NCBI RefSeq assembly: GCF_034931025.1
Contig: NZ_JAYGIL010000022.1
Location: forward strand, 50,310 to 114,309
Length of the DNA stretch: 64,000 nt
Source of the DNA: Arcicella gelida
Lineage (GTDB): Bacteria > Bacteroidota > Bacteroidia > Cytophagales > Spirosomataceae
Direction: 5' to 3'
Position numbers and translations under genes: made by a program. Below, piece after piece: positions 26,987 to 35,852 of the stretch; position 1 is the stretch's first letter; every line of letters begins with the position of its first letter. Below the pieces are notes generated by a model. That model made no database searches and was not told the origin of the DNA. It was given only the letters and a program-made list of their open reading frames with translations.

Positions 26987-27526
26987 ATGGAAAAAATTAG
27001 ATCTACAACCGTTCTGGCGGTAGTGCATAATGGCGAAGTAGCGATTGGTGCAGATGGACAAGCGACGATGGGCAATACTGTTGCGAAAAATCATGTGCGA
27101 AAAATTAGAAAAATGTTGGATGGCAAAATCGTTACTGGTTTTGCTGGTTCAACGGCTGATGCTTTTACTTTGTTGGAGCGTTTTGAAGAAAAATTAAATG
27201 CTTATGGTGGCAATATGAAGCGTGCAAGTATCGAATTAGCCAAAGATTGGCGAACAGACCGCTATTTACGCAAACTGGAAGCTATGATGATTGTTGCTAA
27301 CAAAGAAGAAACTTTAATTATTTCAGGAACTGGCGATGTACTTGAACCTGAAAACGGTATTGCTGCCATCGGTTCAGGAAGTAATTATGCCCTTTCGGCA
27401 GCTTTGGCAATGCGTAAACATGCTCCTCATTTAAGTGCGGAGGAAATTGTTCGTGAAGGATTGACCATTGCAGCTGATATTTGTATTTATACGAATCATA
27501 ATTTTATTATTGAAAAGCCAGTTTAG
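26987..27526 (+). CDS. hslV: ATP-dependent protease peptidase subunit HslV
   Basis: A 179-residue proteasome-type peptidase. The N-terminus MEKIRSTTVLAVVHNG contains the catalytic Thr after a short leader that must be removed. GADGQATMG, GFAGSTADAFTLLERF and IGSGSNYALSAA are family signatures. HslV normally works with the HslU ATPase, but no hslU is in the window. It follows the M14 peptidase after only 14 bases. A tandem-repeat element lies downstream. Confidence 0.95.
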   Translation: MEKIRSTTVLAVVHNGEVAIGADGQATMGNTVAKNHVRKIRKMLDGKIVTGFAGSTADAFTLLERFEEKLNAYGGNMKRASIELAKDWRTDRYLRKLEAMMIVANKEETLIISGTGDVLEPENGIAAIGSGSNYALSAALAMRKHAPHLSAEEIVREGLTIAADICIYTNHNFIIEKPV

Positions 27527-27533
27527 ATGTTTT

Positions 27534-27650
27534 GCTTTAGGCTGTAAGCTATAGGCAGTAGGCTTTTATTTTTTTGACTAAGTATTCGAAGGAAAAAATG
27601 CCTACAGCCTACAGCCTACAGCCTACAGCCTACAGCCTACAGCCTAAAAT
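27534..27650. repeat. Inverted repeat with perfect CCTACAG tandem array
   Basis: The right arm (27601-27642) is six perfect copies of CCTACAG plus a degenerate seventh. The left arm (27534-27563) is a degenerate complement (GGCTGTAAGC, TAGGCAGTAGGC) separated by about 37 bases. It is the most regular member of the element family in this window. Confidence 0.8.
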
Positions 27651-27753
27651 AGCCTTAAAAAAATATCAATTAGCCTGTATCTTGAAACCTTTTTTTTGTT
27701 AATCTTGTATTCCAATAGAGTAAGTATTTATAAACTTTAAATTGATTAAAACT

Positions 27754-28389
27754 ATGTCATTAAGATTAGGAGATATCGCACCCGACTTTACAGCGGAAAC
27801 AACTCAAGGAACGATTAATTTTCATGAATGGATTGGCGATTCATGGGCTTTACTTTTCAGTCATCCAGCTGACTTTACACCAGTTTGTACGACTGAATTA
27901 GGAAAAACAGCTTTATTAAAAGGAGAATTTGAAAAAAAAGGAGTAAAAGTAATAGCGGTTTCAGTAGATGATTTAGACTCGCACAATAAATGGGTTCCAG
28001 ATATTGAAGAAGTAAATGGTGTTAAAGTAAATTTCCCTATCATTGCAGATGCTGATCGTAACGTGGCTACTTTGTATGATATGATTCACCCAAATGCTTC
28101 TGAAAAAGCAACTGTTCGTTCGGTATTTATTATCGGACCAGATAAAAAAGTAAAATTAACACTTACTTATCCAGCTTCAACGGGACGTAATTTCCAAGAA
28201 TTATTAAGAGTAATTGATTCACTGCAATTAACGGCTAACTACCAAGTGGCTACTCCAGCTGACTGGAAAGATGGAGAAGATGTTATCATTACGCCAGCTG
28301 TTAAAACTGAAGATGCTGCGGCTAAATTCCCTAAAGGTTTTACAATTATCAAACCTTATTTGAGAACAACGCCTCAACCTAACAAATAA
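27754..28389 (+). CDS. 1-Cys peroxiredoxin (Prx6 type)
   Basis: A 211-residue thiol peroxidase that reduces peroxides in the cytoplasm. The peroxidatic Cys lies in ADFTPVCTTELG near residue 47 and is the only cysteine in the protein, so it is a 1-Cys enzyme. VRSVFIIGPDKKVKL and the Prx6-type C-terminal domain (PADWKDGEDVII, PKGF) fit. I chose the ATG at 27754, because a TTG four codons upstream is less likely. It ends in a terminator. Confidence 0.93.
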   Translation: MSLRLGDIAPDFTAETTQGTINFHEWIGDSWALLFSHPADFTPVCTTELGKTALLKGEFEKKGVKVIAVSVDDLDSHNKWVPDIEEVNGVKVNFPIIADADRNVATLYDMIHPNASEKATVRSVFIIGPDKKVKLTLTYPASTGRNFQELLRVIDSLQLTANYQVATPADWKDGEDVIITPAVKTEDAAAKFPKGFTIIKPYLRTTPQPNK

Positions 28390-28419
28390 TCGTTGAATGA
28401 TTTAAAAATCATTGACTAG

Positions 28420-28457
28420 AAAAGGCAAGAAGATGAAATATCTTTCTTGCCTTTTTG
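28420..28457 (+). terminator. Terminator after peroxiredoxin
   Basis: AAAAGGCAAGAA and TTCTTGCCTTTT form a 12-bp stem with a T-run. It abuts the promoter-like TATTTTTG of the next gene. Confidence 0.85.
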
Positions 28458-28465
28458 TATTTTTG
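28458..28465 (+). promoter_or_regulatory. -7 box for lysozyme gene, immediately before its start
   Basis: TATTTTTG matches TAnnTTTG and ends five bases before the ATG at 28470. If used, the transcript would be nearly leaderless. No -33 TTTG is seen. Confidence 0.4.
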
Positions 28466-28469
28466 TGGC

Positions 28470-29258
28470 ATGAATTATCTAAAACTACTAAGAAAGCGTT
28501 ATCGATTACTCCCTCGATTTGTCAGGATTGTACTTATTTCTATACTTTTCCTTTTTCTGTCTTTTGTCGTTTATATTAGCCTTCGTCCTAATCCTAATGG
28601 CTGGACAAAAGTATCCAAATTAGGAATTACTTTGCCTTTGCGTTATAAAATTCATGGCATTGATGTCTCGCATCATAATGGCGTTATCAATTGGAAGAAA
28701 GTAAAGAAAATGAGATTCTCGGAAGAAGACTTAAAGCTAGGCTTTTGCTTTTTGAAAGCAACTGAAGGAATGAGTCATGCTGACCGCCAGTTTGAAAGAA
28801 ATTGGGAACAAGTAAAAAAGAGCGGACTAAAACGGGGTGCTTACCATTTTTACATCGCTTGGCGTGAACCTATTGGACAAGCCAAAAATTTTATTAATTC
28901 TGTAGATTTAGAAGAAGGAGATTTAGCTCCTGTATTAGATATTGAACAAAATTCTTTGAAACCCGACAAACAAATTATTGAAGAACTAGAAACTTGGTTA
29001 GAAATTGTTGAAAATCATTATCACAAAAAACCAATTATTTATACGAATCCCAATTTTTACAAAAAATTTATCAAAGGAAATTTTGATGATTATCCGCTTT
29101 GGATTGCTGATTATTCAAGAGAAAGTTTGAAAGGCTATAATTCAAATCTCTGGTTTTGGCAACATAATCAACGTGGCTGGTGCGAAGGCGTAAAAGGTAC
29201 AGTTGATTTTAATGTTTTCCTAGGTACTCAAGAAGATTTAGAAGATTTGTGCTTGTAA
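28470..29258 (+). CDS. GH25-family lysozyme, membrane-anchored
   Basis: A 262-residue protein with an N-terminal basic region and one membrane segment (VRIVLISILFLFLSFVVYI), then a GH25 muramidase domain. The active-site strand IDVSHHNGVINW near residue 65, FLKATEG, GAYHFY and VLDIE (catalytic D-x-E region) are all present in order. It would cleave peptidoglycan glycan chains in the periplasm. I chose the ATG at 28470, because the TTG at 28455 lies inside the preceding terminator and promoter. It ends nine bases from a convergent gene with no terminator between them. Confidence 0.9.
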   Translation: MNYLKLLRKRYRLLPRFVRIVLISILFLFLSFVVYISLRPNPNGWTKVSKLGITLPLRYKIHGIDVSHHNGVINWKKVKKMRFSEEDLKLGFCFLKATEGMSHADRQFERNWEQVKKSGLKRGAYHFYIAWREPIGQAKNFINSVDLEEGDLAPVLDIEQNSLKPDKQIIEELETWLEIVENHYHKKPIIYTNPNFYKKFIKGNFDDYPLWIADYSRESLKGYNSNLWFWQHNQRGWCEGVKGTVDFNVFLGTQEDLEDLCL

Positions 29259-29267
29259 ACTTTTAAC

Positions 29268-30461
29268 TTATAAACTATCAAGAATTACTTTTGCATAATT
29301 TTTGGCTTGATTCAACTCAGCAAATTCTTTCATACTTTTTTGATTGCCAATTGGCTGATTGCTATTTAGAAGTACTTCTAATTTAAGTTGAAAATCATCT
29401 TGAATAGTTTCGTCGATAAGTAAGCCTAACTGTTTTTCAGCTGTAATTTTTCCCATCAAGCCATAATTAAAAGTAATTAAAGGCTTAGCAGCACTAGCTG
29501 CTCTTACCATAATGGCACTCATCCCAATGTGTTTTTGATACAAAGCCAAAATGTAGTCTGATACTTCAAAAAAAGACTGGATATCTTCGTCAGCTACAAA
29601 ATGGTTGTGAGTAATTACTTGTACGCTGTTTTTTTGTTGGAGTACAGCAAGTTTTTGTTCAAAAAGCAATTTTTCTTGAACATCCCAAGGACCAACAATT
29701 AGTAAACAAACGTCTTTTGCTTTATCCTCTGATAGTTTTGAGAAAGTATCCATTACTGTAGAAATACCTTTTCTATCATCTAAATGCCCAAAAATTAAAA
29801 ATACTTTCTTGTTCTCATTAATTCTTAGTGTTTGTTTTAATGAGCCAATAGATTTTGTGTAAGGATATACTTGTACTGGGTCTGGCAAGAACTTTACTTT
29901 CTTTGTTTTCCAGTTTTGCTGTATAAAATCAACTGCAAAAGGGTCAAGACAAAATAAAGTATTTAATGTTTTTCGATGTAAAATGGCTTTAAGCAACAGA
30001 TATTTACGCCAAAAACTAATTTTTTCTTTGATTGAATTGACAGGATAATTAACCAATGTTGGTCTAAACAAAATGCCTGAAACTGGACAAGGTGGTTTTT
30101 GTTCGGTTAAACAAGCCAGCTGCAGATGGTCGAAATACATCATTACAATGTGATTGGCTTGTAAGTTCTTGGCATATTCAGCACAGATAGCCCATTCTAA
30201 TTTTGCTCTTTTGATTACATCACTTTTGCTGTTTTTCCAGTCGTTATAAGTTGTTCCTGAGGTACTTAACCATTCAATGTTTTCTGTGGTAGTTTTTTGA
30301 ATAATGGCAGGATGCTTTTCAAAAAAATCTGGATTTACCAAAACCGCTAAACGAAAATCATATTTTCCGTTTAAAAAATGATTTAGCAAATGATACAGAT
30401 AGCCGGGATGATGTCCGCTAGCATCAGGTTCAAAGATTAAAACTGTTTTTTGAAAAGACAT
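29268..30461 (-). CDS. Glycosyltransferase, GT-B fold (family 1/4 type)
   Basis: A 397-residue GT-B transferase. The N-terminal FEPDASGHHPGYLYHLL is a group-typical start. The C-terminal domain has IFGHLDDRKGI, VCLLIVGPWD and a donor-site region around MSAIMVRAASAAKPLITF. The usual E-x(7)-E pair is weak here, so the exact family is uncertain. It lies 20 bases after a second glycosyltransferase, in a two-gene operon. The acceptor and sugar cannot be inferred from this locus. Confidence 0.7.
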   Translation of the reverse strand: MSFQKTVLIFEPDASGHHPGYLYHLLNHFLNGKYDFRLAVLVNPDFFEKHPAIIQKTTTENIEWLSTSGTTYNDWKNSKSDVIKRAKLEWAICAEYAKNLQANHIVMMYFDHLQLACLTEQKPPCPVSGILFRPTLVNYPVNSIKEKISFWRKYLLLKAILHRKTLNTLFCLDPFAVDFIQQNWKTKKVKFLPDPVQVYPYTKSIGSLKQTLRINENKKVFLIFGHLDDRKGISTVMDTFSKLSEDKAKDVCLLIVGPWDVQEKLLFEQKLAVLQQKNSVQVITHNHFVADEDIQSFFEVSDYILALYQKHIGMSAIMVRAASAAKPLITFNYGLMGKITAEKQLGLLIDETIQDDFQLKLEVLLNSNQPIGNQKSMKEFAELNQAKNYAKVILDSL

Positions 30462-30481
30462 GAGATGATAAGTGTTTGCTG

Positions 30482-31582
30482 CTACAGAATACTTTTATAA
30501 ACATTTAAGGTTTGGGTCGCTGTTTTTTCAGCTGAAAAGTATTCCTGACGAATCGTACCTTTTTGAATAAGACTTTTTCTTAGAGCTTCATTCTGAATAA
30601 TTTCGGTGATTTTATTGGCAATATCTTCTTGATTATTGGGGTCGAAATACAAAGCAGCATCTTGCGCCACTTCTGGGAAACAAGAAGTATTACTTAACAC
30701 CACTGGACAAGCACAAGCAAAAGCTTCAAGAATTGGAATGCCAAAACCTTCGTACAATGAAGGATATACGAAAGCAATAGCATGTTGATACAAGTAAAAA
30801 AGTGTATTGTCACTCTGAAAACTAAATTGTTTTACTTGGCTTTGTAAATCCAAACTGGCTATGAATTCATGTTCAGTTTTATTGAAATCGCCACCACCCG
30901 CACAAAGTAAAGAGACGTCTGAATGTTCTTTTAAGACTGAAGCTATTGATGTTACAAAACCAGTAAAGTTTTTGTAATCATTTCTAGCACCAACATATAA
31001 CAAGTACTTTTCAGGTGTTTTTACTTGAAAATCTTTAGGCAATTCATGATTTCTGAATGAAGTAGCATGATAAATTACGGCTATTTTTTCAGGCTTTATT
31101 TGATAAAACTCTAATAAATCAGCTTTAGTATTTTCAGAAATAGCAATAATTTTAGCTGCCCTGTTCAGTAAATCTTGTTTCTGAGCATGACTAGCATTAT
31201 CGATGTGATTCAGGTTAAATCGCTCTTTGATACAATCGTGATAGGTCAATACAAAAGGCTTTTTCCCTAAATAATTGAGGTAATAATTATGAAAAAAAGT
31301 AGGATGGAAAACATCAAATTTACCTCTTTGAAGCTGCACAATGCTGTTTAAACGATTGGTTCTGGAAACCAACATATTCGTAGGCATAAAGCCAAAAATA
31401 TGTTTAAACTTATTTGGGCGACGAACAGAACTATTTTTTAAATATTCATTATTTGAAAAAGGTAAGGATAATTTTACTCCTACACCCATTTCAAGTAAAG
31501 ATTCCATCAAATCATGAAAATAGCGAGCCACGCCTCCATATCTCTGTCCTGTAAATGCTTGATGGTCGTAAAGTATTCTCAT
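30482..31582 (-). CDS. Glycosyltransferase family 4
   Basis: A 366-residue GT4-type retaining glycosyltransferase. The N-terminal FTGQRYGGVARYFHDL is the acceptor-site loop. YLLYVGARNDYKNF and the donor-site motif YPSLYEGFGIPILEAFACACPVV (E-G-F-G-I-P...E) are classic. It probably transfers a sugar from a nucleotide donor onto a cell-surface glycan. It is the first gene of the pair with the following glycosyltransferase. Its promoter region contains an inverted repeat at 31621-31655. Confidence 0.85.
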   Translation of the reverse strand: MRILYDHQAFTGQRYGGVARYFHDLMESLLEMGVGVKLSLPFSNNEYLKNSSVRRPNKFKHIFGFMPTNMLVSRTNRLNSIVQLQRGKFDVFHPTFFHNYYLNYLGKKPFVLTYHDCIKERFNLNHIDNASHAQKQDLLNRAAKIIAISENTKADLLEFYQIKPEKIAVIYHATSFRNHELPKDFQVKTPEKYLLYVGARNDYKNFTGFVTSIASVLKEHSDVSLLCAGGGDFNKTEHEFIASLDLQSQVKQFSFQSDNTLFYLYQHAIAFVYPSLYEGFGIPILEAFACACPVVLSNTSCFPEVAQDAALYFDPNNQEDIANKITEIIQNEALRKSLIQKGTIRQEYFSAEKTATQTLNVYKSIL

Positions 31583-31590
31583 ATTTATTT

Positions 31591-31655
31591 TTGATTGAGT
31601 GAGTTGTGAGTTAGTGAATTTTGATAATCTACGTTAATCAAACGTAGATTATCAA
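31591..31655. repeat. Degenerate repeats plus perfect 15-bp inverted repeat
   Basis: Units GATTGAGTGAGTTGTGAGTTAG (31593-31614) show a 7-nt rhythm. They are followed by TTGATAATCTACGTT, a five-base loop and its exact complement (31621-31655). It lies between the aminopeptidase end and the glycosyltransferase start on the minus strand. It may terminate the former or control the latter. Confidence 0.6.
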
Positions 31656-31725
31656 AATAATTTTAAGTCAAACTCATCTCAATTAATACCACAATTCTTA
31701 AATCTTATAGCCCACAGCTCAAAAC

Positions 31726-33018
31726 TCAAAGCTTATTCATTAAGGCTTCTATTTCATCGGCTTCAATTGGAATATTTGCCATTAAGTCGATGTTGCCGTC
31801 TTCTGTAATCAAAATGTTATTTTCTAAACGAATACCTAAACCTTCTTCACGAATATAAATTCCCGGTTCAATCGTAAAAACCATTCCTGCTTCAAAACGA
31901 CGATACTTGTTCCAAACATCGTGAACATCAAGTCCTAAATGATGCGAAACGCCGTGCATAAAGTACTTTTTGAACAAAGGAGCTTCTGGATTTTGCTTTT
32001 CAACGTCTTCACGAGTGAATAAACCTAAACCGATAAGTTCTTCTTCAATGAATTTTTCAACAGCTTGCTGATAATCATCCCATAAATTTCCAACCACTAA
32101 AATTGATTTAGCAAATTTAAAAGCACGTAAAACAGCATCATAAACCTGACGTTGGCGTGGAGAAAATTTACCATTTACTGGAATTGTTCTGGTTAAGTCT
32201 GCATTATAGTTTCCATATTCAGCGGCAACATCTAGCAAAATAACGTCCCCATCTTTACAAGGACGGCTGTTTTCAATATAATGTAATACACAAGCATTTT
32301 CACCAGAAGCGATAATTGGTTGATAAGCAAAGCCTTTTGAACGATTTCTTACGAATTCGTGTAAAAGTTCTGCTTCAATTTCATACTCAGTAACATCTGG
32401 TTTTACAAAATTCAACAATCTTCTGAAACCAAGTTCAGTAATACGCATTGCTTCACTCAATTGTTGAATTTCAATTGGATTTTTAATCACTCTCAACTGA
32501 TGCATCAACGGAGCAAGTCTTTCAAATTTATGCAAAGGAAAATGTTCTTTCGCCCATAAAATGAATTTCGCATCACGAGTTTGAACTACAGAATGATTAC
32601 GAATATGCTCATTTGAATTCAAGTAAATATGCTCTGCTTCAAAGATCAAAGTCGTTAAAACAGCCTCAAACTGGCTCATCCAATAAATACTTTGCACGCC
32701 TGAAACTTCACGAGCATGCTCTTTTGTGTATTTATAACCTTCCCAAATAGCAATTAATTCTGAGGTTTCTCTCAAAAATAATACTTCTCTATGAGCAGGA
32801 TTTGGACTATCTGGAAACAATAAAAGAATAGATTCTTCTTGGTCGATTCCTGAAAGATAAAATAAATCTGAGTTTTGTTGAAATCCCATTGTTCCGTCTG
32901 CATTGGTTGGCATCGGGTCATTAGAGTTCAAAATAGCAATAGATTTAGGTTTTAAAAGTTGTGCTAAACGCTGACGGTTTTCAATGAATAGCGTGTTGTT
33001 GATGGGTAAGTATTTCAT
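31726..33018 (-). CDS. pepP: Xaa-Pro aminopeptidase (M24B)
   Basis: A 430-residue metallopeptidase removing N-terminal residues before proline. It has an N-terminal creatinase-like domain and a pita-bread catalytic domain. The metal ligands are visible: D in LLDVAAEYGNY and D in NADLTRTIP, H in HGVSHHLGLDVHD, E in TIEPGIYI, and E in RLENNILIT. I chose the ATG at 33018. The longer frame from 33042 would overlap the upstream methyltransferase and add eight unlike residues. Confidence 0.92.
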   Translation of the reverse strand: MKYLPINNTLFIENRQRLAQLLKPKSIAILNSNDPMPTNADGTMGFQQNSDLFYLSGIDQEESILLLFPDSPNPAHREVLFLRETSELIAIWEGYKYTKEHAREVSGVQSIYWMSQFEAVLTTLIFEAEHIYLNSNEHIRNHSVVQTRDAKFILWAKEHFPLHKFERLAPLMHQLRVIKNPIEIQQLSEAMRITELGFRRLLNFVKPDVTEYEIEAELLHEFVRNRSKGFAYQPIIASGENACVLHYIENSRPCKDGDVILLDVAAEYGNYNADLTRTIPVNGKFSPRQRQVYDAVLRAFKFAKSILVVGNLWDDYQQAVEKFIEEELIGLGLFTREDVEKQNPEAPLFKKYFMHGVSHHLGLDVHDVWNKYRRFEAGMVFTIEPGIYIREEGLGIRLENNILITEDGNIDLMANIPIEADEIEALMNKL

Positions 33019-33029
33019 ATTAATTAGTA

Positions 33030-33794
33030 TTATTTCTGACACAAGTAAATAACTTCATCTTTAGGCAAAGCAAAACGCATGGTTTGGTCTGGTGGCATAT
33101 TGATGCCAAATTTATCTTCTGTTACTTTCCAACCGCCTTGTTCTAAGCGTTTATTATAATCTCTTCCGTAAATTCTAAAATGGTCATCTTGTTTGAAAAG
33201 ACGCTCACGTTCTTTAGGGTCTGTAATGGTTTTATCTTCAAAAGTAGTAGCCAAACTCCAATCTTGTGGCGACTGCATAATTGCCCAACCAGTAGGTTTT
33301 AATACTCTTCTCATTTCTCGCATACATTGAATATCGTCTTCAACATGTTCTAAAACGTGATTACAGAATACTACATCAAAAGTATTGTCTTCAAAAGGAA
33401 TATGGTGTAAATCCATTTTCACTTTTGCCAAAGGCGATTCAATATCAGCAGTGATATAATCCAGATTTCTCATTTTTTCGAAACGGTCGATAAAACAGTA
33501 TTCTGGTGCAACGTGTAGTACTTTTAATTTTGCATTAAAGAAATTCGTTTTTTGTTGTAAATACATGTACATCAAACGGTGGCGTTCTAATGCCAAACAA
33601 TTTGGACATAAAGCATTGTCTCTTGGCTCTAAACGGCCATAAGGGACAAACTTTGAAAATTTAGATTTACATACTGGACAGGATACTCTAGTACCTCTTA
33701 AAAAGATGGCATAGATTTTCATAGCAAAGTGAGAAACTAATTGGAGGTATTTACGTGGAATGTTTCTGAGTGTCCAGCTAATAATTGATTTCAT
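33030..33794 (-). CDS. SAM-dependent methyltransferase with N-terminal zinc ribbon
   Basis: A 254-residue class I methyltransferase. Residues about 35-75 hold two CxxC pairs (CPVCKSKF, CPNCLALE) resembling a zinc ribbon. The Rossmann part has VLHVAPEYC, the D-I-E acidic residue, NTFDVVFCNHVLEHVEDD and a RRVLKPTGW motif. It is 11 bases upstream of pepP, so the two are probably cotranscribed. The substrate is unknown, and similar proteins often sit near polysaccharide or glycosyltransferase genes. Confidence 0.85.
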   Translation of the reverse strand: MKSIISWTLRNIPRKYLQLVSHFAMKIYAIFLRGTRVSCPVCKSKFSKFVPYGRLEPRDNALCPNCLALERHRLMYMYLQQKTNFFNAKLKVLHVAPEYCFIDRFEKMRNLDYITADIESPLAKVKMDLHHIPFEDNTFDVVFCNHVLEHVEDDIQCMREMRRVLKPTGWAIMQSPQDWSLATTFEDKTITDPKERERLFKQDDHFRIYGRDYNKRLEQGGWKVTEDKFGINMPPDQTMRFALPKDEVIYLCQK

Positions 33795-33851
33795 AATTTA
33801 AACTTGAAACGTTTTGGATTCCGTTTTGAATGATTTAAAATGTTACAAACT

Positions 33852-33895
33852 AAAAAAAGGGAATGATTTTTACACAAAGGTAAAAAATCATTCCC
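33852..33895 (-). terminator. Terminator after the DUF1080 gene
   Basis: GGGAATGATTTTTA and TAAAAAATCATTCCC form the stem. On the minus strand it ends in a T-run, giving an intrinsic terminator for the gene at 33930-34700. Confidence 0.8.
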
Positions 33896-33929
33896 AATAT
33901 CTGATTATCAAAAATCAAGAAGCTGAATA

Positions 33930-34700
33930 CTATATTTCTCTAATCCAAATGTTGCGGTAACTTACCAAATTACCGTGGTCTTGTAAAGAAATCGGTCCTT
34001 TTACATCATGAACAGGATTTGTTGGCTGTCCAATGTAGTTTGTCATACCTTGAATTTTAGTGTGATTTTGAACAATAATACCATTATGAATTACTGTTAC
34101 ATAACCTGGAGTTTCAATACCACCGTTAATTGTAAAACGTGGAGCAGTATAGATAACATCATAAACATTCCAATCGCCCATTTTTGAAGTAGCATTTACC
34201 AAAGGAGGCGTTTGTTTGTAAATAGAACCCGCCTGACCGTTTCTGTAAGTACGGTTTTGATACGAGTTTAATACTTGTACTTCGTAAATACCACTGAGGA
34301 AAATTCCGCTATTCCCTTTTTGTTGTCCTTTCAAGGTTTCTGGTTCGATTGGTGAACGCCATTCGATGTGCAACTGGCAGTCTCCAAAATGCTGTTTCGT
34401 AGAAATATTTCCAGTACCTTTACCTACCGTAAATACTCCATCTTTTACTTCCCACTTAGCTGGAGATCCATCTTTTGCAGACTCCCATCCATCTAAACTT
34501 TTTCCATCAAACAAAACAATAGCATCCGACGGAACAGCTCCTGGCGTTACAACTTTTACTTCTGGATCCCAAAACTCACTTGCTTCTGGTTTGTCTGGGT
34601 TCTTTTTAGTAAAACGAGTATCTTGTGCATTGGCAGAATTCATTGAAAAAACCGCCAAACTAAGGCTTAAACCCAAAATAAATTTCTTGTTGATCGTCAT
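33930..34700 (-). CDS. Secreted DUF1080 protein (3-keto-disaccharide hydrolase domain)
   Basis: A 256-residue exported protein of the DUF1080 family, with a concanavalin-like beta sandwich. The signal peptide MTINKKFILGLSLSLAVFSMNSANAQ requires the ATG at 34700 rather than the upstream frame start at 34796. IVLFDGKSLDGWES, QLHIEWRSP, GNSGIFLSGIYEVQVLNSY and the C-terminal GPISLQDHG plus YRNIWIREI are the family's core motifs. Members act on sugars or sugar chains, and some hydrolyse 3-keto-disaccharides. The substrate here is unknown. Confidence 0.9.
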   Translation of the reverse strand: MTINKKFILGLSLSLAVFSMNSANAQDTRFTKKNPDKPEASEFWDPEVKVVTPGAVPSDAIVLFDGKSLDGWESAKDGSPAKWEVKDGVFTVGKGTGNISTKQHFGDCQLHIEWRSPIEPETLKGQQKGNSGIFLSGIYEVQVLNSYQNRTYRNGQAGSIYKQTPPLVNATSKMGDWNVYDVIYTAPRFTINGGIETPGYVTVIHNGIIVQNHTKIQGMTNYIGQPTNPVHDVKGPISLQDHGNLVSYRNIWIREI

Positions 34701-34831
34701 TGAATTATAGTTTATGTTTATTTTAATTTTAATTTGCGTAAAATAAGCTATTCTTGTTTCTGGATAAATAATCTCATGCTTTATACTGAACGGCAATATT
34801 CAAGAATATCTTGCGAAATAATAATTTATTT

Positions 34832-35356
34832 ATGAAAATTACTCAAAGAAATTGGATAAAATTAGCTTTTCTGTGTGGATTTATGCTTTTTGTTAATACT
34901 GTTAGTAGAGGGAATGATACGCAGTCAGCTTTAGATTTGAATGTAATATTACAAGACAAAAAAATACAATTAGTTAGAAATCAATTGATTAAAGGTTGGT
35001 CCATGCGTGCAAACGGGAGTAATTTTTTTATTGAAAGAAATAATGATATTTTTTTGCCACAAACAGCTTTAAAAAGTATTGATAGCAGAGCAAGTGTAGT
35101 CACTAAAACAATTGGTAAAAAGAAAGTACTGATGATGAAAACCAAAGCTTTTTTTATGATGACTGTTGAAAAAAAACTTCCTGCCGATAAAGTTGCTATT
35201 ATAAGAAATATGGCAAAAGGTGTTTATCAAACAGATTATTATACCATAATTTTATGGCAAGAACATGGCTTTACGTATTCAAAAAATACGATTCCGAATA
35301 ATTTAAAAGATGAATTTCAAGCAATAGAAACTCTAATAGGAGCTAATTGGCAATGA
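34832..35356 (+). CDS. Hypothetical exported protein
   Basis: A 174-residue protein with an N-terminal hydrophobic stretch (WIKLAFLCGFMLFVNTV) typical of a signal peptide. I recognise no family. The mature part is basic with alternating polar and hydrophobic residues (for example SFFIERNNDIFLP after N). I chose the ATG at 34832, because the TTG at 34811 adds seven residues before the signal. It is divergent from the DUF1080 gene and 30 bases before a small membrane protein. Confidence 0.6.
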   Translation: MKITQRNWIKLAFLCGFMLFVNTVSRGNDTQSALDLNVILQDKKIQLVRNQLIKGWSMRANGSNFFIERNNDIFLPQTALKSIDSRASVVTKTIGKKKVLMMKTKAFFMMTVEKKLPADKVAIIRNMAKGVYQTDYYTIILWQEHGFTYSKNTIPNNLKDEFQAIETLIGANWQ

Positions 35357-35386
35357 TTTTCTAAAAAAATATAAACGATAACCAAT

Positions 35387-35794
35387 ATGAAACCTGATAT
35401 TCCTAAAAAAGCTCCCGGTCAAAAATTAGTAAAAAGAATGCCTTTACGCACCAAATGGATTTTATGTGCCGTAATGGGTTTATTACTTTTTGGTTTTGGT
35501 ATTTCTGTAGTAGGAACTGCATCGACCATTAAAGCAGAACCGAATGTACCATTCTTTAGATGGTTTATTTGGGGGCTTTATGGTTTGATTATCACAAGTT
35601 TAGGCTTAGTTTCGTTCGGGCAAGCTATTCGTTTTAGAGTATTGATGGATATCAATAAGCGTTTTAGCAGACAGGAAAAGGAAATGATGAAACAGATTAA
35701 AAAGTTAAATCATTTAGGAGAAGTACTGCGTGGAAAAGAAGATAAGAAAGAGGAGAAAAAAACTAAAGCTAGTGATAAAGACAAGAAAGAGTAA
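35387..35794 (+). CDS. Hypothetical membrane protein, two helices with a charged tail
   Basis: A 135-residue protein of unknown function. The N-terminal 25 residues are basic. Two hydrophobic segments follow (residues about 27-45 and 60-80). The C-terminus is a lysine- and glutamate-rich tail (KEDKKEEKKTKASDKDKKE). It is not recognised as any family. It ends before a terminator. Confidence 0.6.
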   Translation: MKPDIPKKAPGQKLVKRMPLRTKWILCAVMGLLLFGFGISVVGTASTIKAEPNVPFFRWFIWGLYGLIITSLGLVSFGQAIRFRVLMDINKRFSRQEKEMMKQIKKLNHLGEVLRGKEDKKEEKKTKASDKDKKE

Positions 35795-35800
35795 AAAAGA

Positions 35801-35826
35801 AAACCTCGTCTATTTAGACGAGGTTT
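35801..35826. terminator. Hairpin between convergent genes
   Basis: AAACCTCGTCTA and TAGACGAGGTTT form a perfect 12-bp stem with a two-base loop. The T-run is short. It lies 27 bases before the convergent gene's end. Confidence 0.6.
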
Positions 35827-35852
35827 AGATCTCTTAGAAGAAATTGTACAAA

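Noticed and set aside
27601..27642. CRISPR array
   Set aside because: Units are 7 bases with no spacers and no cas genes, so this is a simple tandem repeat.
27700..27707. TAATCTTG as promoter of the peroxiredoxin gene
   Set aside because: One mismatch to the consensus and a -33 spacing too short to accept.
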